A DNA stretch of 64,000 nucleotides, from positions 372,001 through 436,000 of the forward strand of contig NZ_LR027851.1 of NCBI RefSeq assembly GCF_900607235.1, written 5' to 3'. Positions 34,578 through 42,783 of this stretch are shown here, one piece after another. Both the position numbers and the translations under genes were made by a program. The stretch's first letter is position 1; the number at the start of each line of letters is the position of its first letter. Below the pieces are notes generated by a model. That model was not told the origin of the DNA. It ran no database searches and was given only the letters and a program-made list of their open reading frames with translations. Source of the DNA: Olivibacter jilunii. Its GTDB lineage: Bacteria > Bacteroidota > Bacteroidia > Sphingobacteriales > Sphingobacteriaceae.

Positions 34578-35993
34578 TTATTCCCACGGGAAAATGGGAT
34601 TATCTGTGTGTGCTTCTTGCATGAATCCGGCAATTTTTTTAACAATTTCAGGATGTTGGAAAGCGATGTTATTCTTCTCGGCTCTGTCGACTGATAGATC
34701 GTACAGCTCAATCGGTGCGCCACCATCTGCCTTTACATTTAAGCGGACACCTTTCCATTTGCCGTAACGTACGGCCTGTTTACTGCCTTGTTCATGAAAT
34801 TCCCAGTATAGATATTCATGCTGCTTTTGTGTTCCTTGTCCCTTTAGCGTATTTACGAATGAGATACCATCGGTAGATGCGGCAGTTGCTGCGCCGCCTA
34901 GTTCGGCGAACGTAGGGAAAATGTCCCAGAATGCGCCAATGAACTCGCTCTGTTGCCCCACACGGATTGCCTTTGGCCACTTGGCGACAAAGGGCACACG
35001 TATTCCGCCTTCATACAAGTCGCGTTTTATTCCACGAAGCCCTCCGGAACTTTGAAAGAAGGTAGGATCTGCTCCGCCTTCTTTGTGCGGGCCATTATCA
35101 CTGGTGAAAATGATCAATGTATTTTCATCCAATCCTAAACTGCGTAATTTTTCCTCTATCTGGCCGACATATAAGTCCAACCGGGCCACCATTGCTGCAA
35201 AGGTAGCATGCGGATACTGTTGAGAAGCGTAGCCGCCGGATTTCGCACCCTTGCCATAGTCGAAGCCTTTGAAAGGCTTTTCCTCAAATTTACCTTTGTA
35301 ATACTGAAAAATGCTATCGTCCGGTACCAAGAGCTCGGCATGGGGGAGGATATAGGGAAGAAAAAGGAAAAAGGGCCGGTCCTTATGCTCCTCGATAAAG
35401 CCAAGTGCCTGCTCTTGTATCAGATCGGGTGCATATTGCTTATGGTATTCCAGATCGCCATTTTCGGTTAAGACTACTTTCTCGCTATTGTCCCACAGAT
35501 GGGTGGGATAATAACGGTGCGCTAACGACTGGCAGTTGTAACCGTAAAAGCGGTCGAAGCCCTGCTTGTTCGGATCGCCTTCGGAACCGACTGGGCCGAG
35601 GCCCCATTTACCGAAGGCGCCGGTTTGGTAACCCGCCTTTTTCAGCGTCTCCGCGATCGTCTCTACCGAATCAGGAATAGGGTATTGTCCTTCAGGCTCT
35701 ACCCCGAGGTTGCCACGGATAAAGGTGTGACCGGTATGTTGCCCGCTCATCAGCGCGGATCTGGAAGGCGCACATACAGCGGTGCCGGCATAAAACTGAT
35801 TGAAGCGAATTCCCTCTTTTGCCAGTCGGTCCAGATTCGGTGTGTTGATCAGCCGTTGGCCATTGAAGCCCACATCTCCATAACCAAGATCATCCGCTAG
35901 AATAAAAATAATATTTGGTTTTTTTTCCTGCGCTTTCGCATTAAATAGCAGGCATAGTGTCATTAGTAAGGGTAATAGCAAAAACTTCTTCAT
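34578..35993 (-). CDS. Secreted S1-family sulfatase
   Basis: 471 aa with signal peptide (1-21, NAKA/Q). Metal ligands D34/D35 in ILADDLGYGD, and the formylglycine motif CAPSRSALMSG with C74 as the residue to be converted by a sulfatase-maturing enzyme. Later blocks FTSDNGPHKEGG and GGLRGIKRDLYEGGIRVPF complete the active site. The protein resembles arylsulfatase A/N-acetylgalactosamine-6-sulfatase relatives. It is the third gene of a susC-susD-sulfatase operon, 50 bases after susD, so it probably desulfates a host- or alga-derived glycan at the cell surface or in the periplasm. The exact sugar is unknown. Confidence 0.92.
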   Translation of the reverse strand: MKKFLLLPLLMTLCLLFNAKAQEKKPNIIFILADDLGYGDVGFNGQRLINTPNLDRLAKEGIRFNQFYAGTAVCAPSRSALMSGQHTGHTFIRGNLGVEPEGQYPIPDSVETIAETLKKAGYQTGAFGKWGLGPVGSEGDPNKQGFDRFYGYNCQSLAHRYYPTHLWDNSEKVVLTENGDLEYHKQYAPDLIQEQALGFIEEHKDRPFFLFLPYILPHAELLVPDDSIFQYYKGKFEEKPFKGFDYGKGAKSGGYASQQYPHATFAAMVARLDLYVGQIEEKLRSLGLDENTLIIFTSDNGPHKEGGADPTFFQSSGGLRGIKRDLYEGGIRVPFVAKWPKAIRVGQQSEFIGAFWDIFPTFAELGGAATAASTDGISFVNTLKGQGTQKQHEYLYWEFHEQGSKQAVRYGKWKGVRLNVKADGGAPIELYDLSVDRAEKNNIAFQHPEIVKKIAGFMQEAHTDNPIFPWE

Positions 35994-36043
35994 TAGATTA
36001 TAATTGTTGTTGTGATGTATCCATGGTTGTTAGCGGCCATTGC

Positions 36044-37552
36044 TTAATTTCCATAACCGGGGTTTTGTGCCAATGCCGGATTCTCCTGTATGGCGATGGC
36101 CGGAATAGGCCAAAGATTATCCCGTTGCGGATCAAACCGTCTGGTATCGATGCGTTGCCCCTTGTCGTTGTAAATATCGCCATTAAGAACTTCTTGTGCA
36201 ATGCCCCAGCGTCTTATATCGTAATAATAGAGCCCTTCTCCTGCCAATTCAATGCGTCGTTCATGACGTATTTCTCGTCGTAATTCGTCCTGCGATAAAC
36301 TGGTGGATAATCCGGGCATCCCTATACGGGACCTTATTTGCTGTAAGGCATTGTAAACGGATTGATCTGGGCCGTAAGCTTCATTTTGTGCCTCCGCGTA
36401 CATCAGCAAGACATCTGCATAACGTAGCAGGATATAGTTTAATTCGGATTGCCCATCCGGAATTGTCGCAGCTGGTATGTCGTCTTTAAATACCGTATAT
36501 TTTTTCTGCCCATATCCTGTTCGCGGATATTGTCCCTCGGTCACCACCGCTCCCTTGAATAAACTGCCCTTAACAATTACCGTTGCCTGTAAGCGCGGGT
36601 CTCTATTTTCGTAAGGCTTGGCCGGATCATATAGGTTTGACTGACCGATGTTTTTTCCTTCGCGATCGTAATAGTCATTAACCAGATTAGGTAAGGGCCC
36701 GATGTTATTATACTGATCCAGGTTGATATCAAATCCGTGCGTAAATTCAGGAAACTTAAACTGTACATCAAATATGACTTCTTCATTTCCTTCATTTTCC
36801 AGGTAAAACAATCCGCGATAGTCCGGAAATAGTTGATAGTTGTTGGCGTCAATTACTTCTTTGGCGGTCTTGGCTGCCTCTTCCCACTGCCTCGCGTAAA
36901 GCAGTATGCGTGCTTTGAATGCCAGGGCGGCACCACTGGTAGCCCTTCCTTTTTCGTTGGCACCATAGCTTGCGGGTAGATCGGGAATGGCTTCATTCAG
37001 ATCACGCAATAGCTGTGTATAAATTTCCTCGGCTGTGTTTCTGGGTAAATTCGATTGGGTGGCATCATTGGTTGCATCCAAAATAAGCGGCGCCCCTCCG
37101 AAAAGATTCCATAAAGGAAAGTAAAATACGGCCCGTAGGAATTTCGCCTCAGCAGTATAACGTTTACGCCTGCTTTCATCCATTTCAACCTTGCCGATAT
37201 TAGCCAATAGGTTATTGGCTCGCCCGATACCTTGATAAGCTCCTTGCCAAACGGTATAAAATAGCGCCGTATTGGCATTGTGCTGCCCTTGTGCTACCAA
37301 ATTGTAATCGCCCTGATAGCGGTAGGCGTTAGGCGACAGGTTTTCAAAATAAAGAGGTGTTGTACCACCATATAAACCATTATGCAGCAACGATGCGTAT
37401 ACACCGTTCAGGCTGGCAACCACGCGCTCTTCGGTTTCCCAGTAATTATCATCAGTATATCGGTCGGTAGGCTCCACATCAAGAAAAGAGGAGCAGCTAC
37501 CAAAGCACAAAAGTAGGCTTCCTATTATGAAATATTTGCTAAATGTTTTCAT
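36044..37552 (-). CDS. susD: SusD/RagB-family lipoprotein of the sulfatase locus
   Basis: 502 aa from ATG 37552 (MKTFSKYFIIGSLLLCFGSC); an ATG seven codons upstream is possible. The lipobox FGSC gives a lipidated Cys near residue 20. SusD motifs are visible: NNYWETEERVVASLNGVYASLL-like N-terminus (DDNYWETEERVVASL), RYTAEAKFLRAVFYFPL and the C-terminal RHERRIELAGEGLYYYDIRRWG. It forms a complex with the SusC encoded just upstream (34 bases). Confidence 0.94.
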   Translation of the reverse strand: MKTFSKYFIIGSLLLCFGSCSSFLDVEPTDRYTDDNYWETEERVVASLNGVYASLLHNGLYGGTTPLYFENLSPNAYRYQGDYNLVAQGQHNANTALFYTVWQGAYQGIGRANNLLANIGKVEMDESRRKRYTAEAKFLRAVFYFPLWNLFGGAPLILDATNDATQSNLPRNTAEEIYTQLLRDLNEAIPDLPASYGANEKGRATSGAALAFKARILLYARQWEEAAKTAKEVIDANNYQLFPDYRGLFYLENEGNEEVIFDVQFKFPEFTHGFDINLDQYNNIGPLPNLVNDYYDREGKNIGQSNLYDPAKPYENRDPRLQATVIVKGSLFKGAVVTEGQYPRTGYGQKKYTVFKDDIPAATIPDGQSELNYILLRYADVLLMYAEAQNEAYGPDQSVYNALQQIRSRIGMPGLSTSLSQDELRREIRHERRIELAGEGLYYYDIRRWGIAQEVLNGDIYNDKGQRIDTRRFDPQRDNLWPIPAIAIQENPALAQNPGYGN

Positions 37553-37586
37553 TCTTATATAAAATCTATTCATGGTGAGGACAACA

Positions 37587-40500
37587 TTAGAGGGTTAAAT
37601 TTACCCCTGCGGTAATGGATTTATAGTTAGGGTAATCGATCATATTGGCTCGCGTCAGGTTCCGCTCTGGATCGCCTAATTTAAAGTCCGTAAAGGTTAA
37701 ATAGTTCTGAGCGTTTACGAAAACCTTGAACCTTCGGATATGTAGACGTTCCAGCCAAGCGCCGGGTAAACTGTAAGCAAGTTGAATATTCTTAAGTCGC
37801 AAGTAGCTGGCATCTTTGATCCAGAAATCAGAGGTTAGAAAATTTTGCGGGTAACCGGAAGAGGTGGTAAGGATAGGTAGCCGCGCCCCGGGATTTTCGG
37901 GCGTCCACGAGTCGGTCAACCATTCGTTTGTTACACCTGCCCCGTTCCGATAAGGGAAGGCTAGATTGCCGTTGGCATAGGTGTCTACATCCGCTACTCC
38001 CTGAAAGAATAAATCAAGATCTACGTTTTTGTAGGAGCCGCTCAAGGTGAAACCGTAGGTATATTTAGGAATGCTATTGCCGATCACTATGCGGTCGTTA
38101 TTATCGACGATACCGTCTTGGTTTTGGTCGACATAGCGGATATCACCGGGTCGGGTGTTGGCGGCCTGAAAGGCATGTTGTTCAATTTCGGCCTCGTTCT
38201 GAAAAATACCGGCCGACTGTAATCCGTAAAAGGCACTTATCGGATCGCCTTTTCTTATGATGGTAACACCATCGTAATAGATGTTACCTTTTACATCCAA
38301 TACTTCATTTTTTAAGTAGGCTAGGTTTCCACCCACTCGATAGCGAAAATCGCCGATAGCGTCCTGATACGCTAAAGAGACTTCGATACCTTTGTTGGAC
38401 ACTTTTCCGATATTACGGAAAGGACCCGTTAAATTGCCTACCTGTGCAGGAACATTTACCTGTCTTAGGATTTCACTGGTCGTTTTATCGAACAAATCTA
38501 GTTGGAAGGCCAATTTTCCTTGTAAAATATCAAAATCGACACCAATATTGGTCATGGTGGTTTTCTCCCAGGAGATAGAGGGATCGGCAAGTTGGATAAT
38601 GGCGGTTCCGGGTACCACATTGTTGTTAAAGCTGTAATTGTTTCCTAAGCTAATGGCGTTGACATAACTGTAGAGTGGTATGTTCTGATTGCCGAGTTGG
38701 CCCCAAGATGCGCGGAGCTTCAGGTTATCGATCCAGCTTGCTTCTGCTAAAAAGTTTTCTCTGTTCAGTCTCCAAGCGCCGGAGAAAGATGGAAATAGGC
38801 CCCAGCGTTTACCGTTGGCAAAGCGGGACGATCCGTCATAGCGCACATTCGCTTCGAATATATATTTGTCGCGAAAACTATAGTTTATCCGCCCGAAATA
38901 CGACTGTAGGCGCGATTGCGATGAAGTGCCGCCCACCGCAGGTGCAGTACTTCCGGCATCCAGCTCGTTCAATTCATTGCCCAGGTAACCTTGGTTATAA
39001 GCGTCAAAATCGCTGTCGTCAAAACGCTCCATGCTGAATCCCGCTAAAGCATTGACGGAGTGATCACCAAACTGACGGGTAAAATTCAACGTATGGAAGT
39101 TGGTCAGGTTTACGCCTTCCGTTGCAATCTGTTTCACGCCGCGCGCCGGAATGTTACCCATGGGGGTGACAACTCCCGTTTTGGGGTTGGTCAATGAAAT
39201 CTGCGGATAGGCATATTTCTCTCTGCCGAAAAAGATATTGGCAGCGGCGGTAATTTTATAAGTTAAATTAAGCGGAAGTTTAACTTCTGCAAAAACGTTG
39301 GCTAGTGTACGGTATCGATGATTTCTGCGAAAACCTTCATAAGAGAGGGCTAACGGGTTCCGGAAAAAATTATGGCCCGGGACGCGTACCCACTGATCGG
39401 CATAGCTTCCATCCTGCGCGTAGGGAACTTGCATGGGCAAACCTCTGTATAGGAGCCCCATGATGCCTCCTTCTCCATTGCCTTCGTCGGCGGTATAGGC
39501 GCTCTCGCGATCGTTCCAGAAAGTACCGGCCAGATTAGCGCCTATTTTTAACCAGGAATTGAGATCAGATTGTACATTGCTGTTCAAAGTATACTTCTTG
39601 GCATCAGTTGCGATAAGCACACCATCTTGATTCAAATAACCGAAAGATAGCGAGAAGGTAGTTTTTTCGCCACCACCGGATAATCGGAGATTATGTTCTT
39701 GGATGGGGGCATTTCTGTACATAACGTCGAACCAGTTCGTATTGGGATATATAAAGGGATCAGTTCCGTTGCGGTATTCATCTAACAGTTCCGTCCCATA
39801 CTCTGCCGGTTTTCCTTCGTTGGTCAGTGCACGATTTTTACCTTCCATGTACTGAATGGCGTTGGAAACAACATCCGGTTTAAAGGTTGCCCGCTGGGAA
39901 CCGACGTAAATGTTATAGTCTACTTGGAACTGGCCTTTTTGTCCGGTTTTTGTTTTTACGAGGATCACGCCATTTGCCGCTCGGTTACCGTAGATGGCGG
40001 CGGAGGCGGCATCTTTCAATACCGATATGCTTTCGATATCGTTCGGGTTCACTTCACTTAGTGGGTATTCAATTCCATCCACCAGCACCAAGGGATTGTT
40101 ATTATTCAATGTACCGACGCCTCGTATACGAATGGTGTTTCCTTCCGCTCCGGGACGTCCCTTATTCTGATTAACATAAACGCCGTTAGCTCCCTGAAGG
40201 GCCTGTGTAGAATTAGTGATCGGTCTGTTGGAAAGGAATTTCGAATCTACGGTAGCCACCGCGCCGGTAAGCGTACTTTTCTTTTGGGTGCCGTAGCCGA
40301 CCACCACAACGTCTTCGAGTTCATTTAAATCAGGCTCTAATTGAACAACGATGTCACTGCTATTCACTACGAGCTTGACGGTCTTATAACCTACATAGCT
40401 GGCAATTAACGTGTAGGGAAATTTTTGGCCGGTTACGAAGTTAAATCGTCCGTTTCCATCGGATGTTGCCCGGTGCGTGGTGCCTTCCAGGGTAAGGGTA

Positions 40501-40664
40501 GCCCCTGCGACGGCTTCGCCCGTATGGGCGTCCTGTACTTTACCGCTGAGGGTTGAGTTGATAAGGGGTTTGGTTTGCTGTGCGCGAAGTGTGACATAGC
40601 TTCCTATGAACAGCAAGAATAAAGGAATAAGGCTTTTGGGCCTTGTTCTAACAAGTAAAATCAT
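37587..40664 (-). CDS. susC: SusC-type TonB-dependent transporter of the sulfatase locus
   Basis: 1025 aa. Signal peptide (about 12-29, TLRAQQ), a carboxypeptidase-regulatory-like domain (SGKVQDAHTGEAVAGATL), a plug (VVVVGYGTQKKSTLTGAVATV … NPLVLVDGIEYPL … DAASAAIYGNRAANGVI) and a beta-barrel ending GVNLTL. It begins the susC-susD-sulfatase operon and has a well-formed promoter 70 bases upstream. No sensor, ECF sigma or anti-sigma gene stands next to it and there is no STN domain, so control must come from elsewhere. Confidence 0.95.
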   Translation of the reverse strand: MILLVRTRPKSLIPLFLLFIGSYVTLRAQQTKPLINSTLSGKVQDAHTGEAVAGATLTLEGTTHRATSDGNGRFNFVTGQKFPYTLIASYVGYKTVKLVVNSSDIVVQLEPDLNELEDVVVVGYGTQKKSTLTGAVATVDSKFLSNRPITNSTQALQGANGVYVNQNKGRPGAEGNTIRIRGVGTLNNNNPLVLVDGIEYPLSEVNPNDIESISVLKDAASAAIYGNRAANGVILVKTKTGQKGQFQVDYNIYVGSQRATFKPDVVSNAIQYMEGKNRALTNEGKPAEYGTELLDEYRNGTDPFIYPNTNWFDVMYRNAPIQEHNLRLSGGGEKTTFSLSFGYLNQDGVLIATDAKKYTLNSNVQSDLNSWLKIGANLAGTFWNDRESAYTADEGNGEGGIMGLLYRGLPMQVPYAQDGSYADQWVRVPGHNFFRNPLALSYEGFRRNHRYRTLANVFAEVKLPLNLTYKITAAANIFFGREKYAYPQISLTNPKTGVVTPMGNIPARGVKQIATEGVNLTNFHTLNFTRQFGDHSVNALAGFSMERFDDSDFDAYNQGYLGNELNELDAGSTAPAVGGTSSQSRLQSYFGRINYSFRDKYIFEANVRYDGSSRFANGKRWGLFPSFSGAWRLNRENFLAEASWIDNLKLRASWGQLGNQNIPLYSYVNAISLGNNYSFNNNVVPGTAIIQLADPSISWEKTTMTNIGVDFDILQGKLAFQLDLFDKTTSEILRQVNVPAQVGNLTGPFRNIGKVSNKGIEVSLAYQDAIGDFRYRVGGNLAYLKNEVLDVKGNIYYDGVTIIRKGDPISAFYGLQSAGIFQNEAEIEQHAFQAANTRPGDIRYVDQNQDGIVDNNDRIVIGNSIPKYTYGFTLSGSYKNVDLDLFFQGVADVDTYANGNLAFPYRNGAGVTNEWLTDSWTPENPGARLPILTTSSGYPQNFLTSDFWIKDASYLRLKNIQLAYSLPGAWLERLHIRRFKVFVNAQNYLTFTDFKLGDPERNLTRANMIDYPNYKSITAGVNLTL

Positions 40665-40737
40665 TTTTTCGATATGGTTAAGTTCAAGTAAACAATACAG
40701 GTCTTTTTCCCTGCTGCCAGACTGTAAAAAGTCGTAG

Positions 40738-40768
40738 CAAAAATAGAATAAAATATATAATACACAAA
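40738..40768 (-). promoter_or_regulatory. Bacteroidetes-type promoter of the sulfatase locus
   Basis: On the minus strand TTTG (40765-40768) and TATTTTTG (40738-40745) are separated by 19 bases, a full match to the TTTG-N19-TAnnTTTG consensus. Transcription would begin about 65-70 bases ahead of the susC start at 40664. Confidence 0.6.
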
Positions 40769-40803
40769 CTATATAGATTTAGTAGTTATTTAAAAATAAA
40801 AAT

Positions 40804-40831
40804 ATGCCGCACCCCAACTTGGTGTCGGCAT
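40804..40831 (-). terminator. Terminator of the thioredoxin genes
   Basis: ATGCCGCACC (40804-40813) pairs with 40821-40831 (one bulged base) around a 7-base loop. Read on the minus strand a T-rich run (TATTTTTATTTTTA) follows at once, as expected for an intrinsic terminator after the gene ending at 40877. Confidence 0.65.
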
Positions 40832-40876
40832 CATAGTAATATATTATCAAGACCGCATACTTCCCTCGTTCAACGC

Positions 40877-41503
40877 TTATTCCTGAATCAATTCTTCCAG
40901 CTGCTTATTGAATTTATCGGATGCATAGTTGGCAAAACCGGTATGATGAAATCTTATTTTCCCATTCTTATCCAGTACGACAGTTGTAGGCAACGTTCCG
41001 GCGTAAATAGAGGCCGGAACATTGCCTTTTGCCCTATAGATGGGTATGGAGTACTTTTCTCTCTTTAAATAAGTGTATGCTGTAGCTAAATCTTTATCTT
41101 CATTAATCGTCAAAAAGAAAATAGCGGGATGCTCTTTGAAATTTGCATAGAGCTTTTCTATCGATGGAAATTCTGCCCTGCATGGCGGGCACCAGGAAGC
41201 CCAAAAATTAATAAATACCACTTTGCCTCGTAGTGAGGAGGTGTTTTGAATACGCCCTTTGTCGTCTTCAAAGTCAAAATCAACAATCGATTGATCTGTG
41301 GCATCGAAACTCTTTTGGTCTATCGAGGCATTAAACAATCCGGTAAGCATAAGCTGCCGAAGCACCATCGATTTTGCTCCGGGACTGATCAGCATGGTCA
41401 ACGCAATAATTCCCATTAGGATAGAAAACGCATTTTTTCGGACAAATTGCCAAAACTTATTTGCTGACGATTTTTCCGTTGAAATCTCCTTATTATTAAA
41501 CAT
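40877..41503 (-). CDS. TlpA-like membrane-anchored thioredoxin
   Basis: 208 aa. One N-terminal membrane helix (about 24-45, AFSILMGIIALTMLI) anchors a periplasmic thioredoxin domain with active site FWASWCPPCRAEFPS and the cis-Pro loop AGTLPTTVVLD. TlpA/ResA proteins reduce disulfides in the periplasm, often of apo-cytochromes or copper chaperones. The gene follows a second TlpA gene by 29 bases, so the pair is one operon. Confidence 0.9.
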   Translation of the reverse strand: MFNNKEISTEKSSANKFWQFVRKNAFSILMGIIALTMLISPGAKSMVLRQLMLTGLFNASIDQKSFDATDQSIVDFDFEDDKGRIQNTSSLRGKVVFINFWASWCPPCRAEFPSIEKLYANFKEHPAIFFLTINEDKDLATAYTYLKREKYSIPIYRAKGNVPASIYAGTLPTTVVLDKNGKIRFHHTGFANYASDKFNKQLEELIQE

Positions 41504-41532
41504 AGTTCGTTTCTATTTACTTTTGTTAATGC

Positions 41533-42099
41533 TTATTCATCACTTTTAATCAACGCATTCAAGGCTGTTACCATTTGAGGATCTGCATAATCCCGACCAC
41601 CTTCCATGCGGGCAATTAGATTCCCCTTTTTGTCTAGTATTACCGTTGTTGGAATGGCATCTCCCAAAAAACTTGGTGGTATTTCACTGGCGGGAACATA
41701 CACCGGTAAGTCGTACTGATTTTTTTCCATAAAGCCGGTCGATTTTTTGATATTCGCATCGACGTCTACCATCAGGAATACAATATGGTCATTACCATTA
41801 AAAGACTGCTTTAATTTATTAATGGAGGGCATTTCCTGTATACAGGGAGGGCACCAGGTTGCCCAAAAATTAATGAATACCACTTTGCCTTTTAGTGAAC
41901 TTAATGATACGGTTTTACCTTGTTGATCCTGAAATATCAGATCTGCCGTTTGGCTCATGCTTGAAGCTTGTGTTTCGCTATGTCCTTTCGTAGGATTTTT
42001 TTCTTCATGTGTTGCGTTGTTCCCACAGGCCATTATAAAAATCGTTACCATAACCAACGCGCCTGTGCGGATTGCCGGATTTATAAATTGTGTCTTCAT
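41533..42099 (-). CDS. TlpA-like thioredoxin lipoprotein
   Basis: 188 aa. The signal IFIMACGNNA gives a lipidated Cys near residue 26. The thioredoxin domain (about 55-185) has the active site FWATWCPPCIQEMPS and the cis-Pro segment DAIPTTVILD. It is strikingly parallel to the next gene downstream: the same active-site surroundings and length, one anchored by lipid, the other by a helix. The two may be successive electron carriers or a duplicated pair with separate clients. Confidence 0.9.
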   Translation of the reverse strand: MKTQFINPAIRTGALVMVTIFIMACGNNATHEEKNPTKGHSETQASSMSQTADLIFQDQQGKTVSLSSLKGKVVFINFWATWCPPCIQEMPSINKLKQSFNGNDHIVFLMVDVDANIKKSTGFMEKNQYDLPVYVPASEIPPSFLGDAIPTTVILDKKGNLIARMEGGRDYADPQMVTALNALIKSDE

Positions 42100-42214
42100 G
42101 ACCGCTTATTTAAATAATTATTACTTCTTGTAAAGTGCTGATGATCTAAAATGAATAAAGTTGTTGTCTATTGATGCCTTGCAGCTAATAGAAAAAAGAG
42201 AAAGGGAAGTGGTA

Positions 42215-42610
42215 TTAAATGACGAGTTTTCGGTATTGAAGAAAGAGAGGAACAATATTAGGAACTTTTAGTTTCCTATAAAACAGATTAGATTGACCTT
42301 TATAAATCCGGAAACCGAGTAGAAGTAAAAACGCCGCGATAAAAATGACGCTGGGAAGTAATTGGTTGGTATGGTGAGACATCGATTTGGTGATGACCGA
42401 ATCTGTTGTTGACCCACTCATACATTGTCCAAGAATGTTCCCTACGACACCGCTTTTAGCATGGCCTTGTTCAACGTTTATCGGAATACCTGCAAGACTT
42501 TTGATGCCACTTTTAATTGGACAGGACGTCAGTAGCGTTAAAAGCATGGTTACAAATACGAGACCGTATGGGTAATATGTTTTTATCCTATTTGATAACG
42601 TGCGGATCAT
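42215..42610 (-). CDS. Small membrane protein of unknown function
   Basis: 131 aa. A first hydrophobic segment (about 14-30, GLVFVTMLLTLLTSC) ends at a Cys that could be lipidated, and a second helix lies at about 86-102 (LLPSVIFIAAFLLLLGF). The middle contains a Cys (GQCMSGS) and the end is basic. I do not recognise the family. It lies 115 bases upstream of the TlpA pair on the same strand and may be co-transcribed, suggesting a link to periplasmic redox or metal handling. Confidence 0.6.
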   Translation of the reverse strand: MIRTLSNRIKTYYPYGLVFVTMLLTLLTSCPIKSGIKSLAGIPINVEQGHAKSGVVGNILGQCMSGSTTDSVITKSMSHHTNQLLPSVIFIAAFLLLLGFRIYKGQSNLFYRKLKVPNIVPLFLQYRKLVI

Positions 42611-42716
42611 TTATTGTGCAATTTAAGCTATTTTAATGAACACGACAAGACATGCCTGTCCTTTTTAGACTTTTTAACAGATAGCATCACGAAGTTCATG
42701 GCTTAAAGTAGCAATT

Positions 42717-42758
42717 TATAAGAAAGCCGATCAGTGAAATCCGATCGGCTTTCTTATA
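42717..42758 (-). terminator. Terminator of the isoquinoline-oxidoreductase-type operon
   Basis: A perfect 16-bp inverted repeat, TATAAGAAAGCCGATC (42717-42732) and its complement (42743-42758), with a 10-base loop, lies 26 bases past the stop of the molybdopterin subunit gene. Being A-rich on one side and T-rich on the other, it can end transcription. Confidence 0.75.
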
Positions 42759-42783
42759 TTCATTGACAACTGAATAATGTATA

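Noticed and set aside
38675-39037. 120-codon frame inside the sulfatase-locus susC, opposite strand
   Set aside because: Shadow of a clear TonB-dependent transporter gene.
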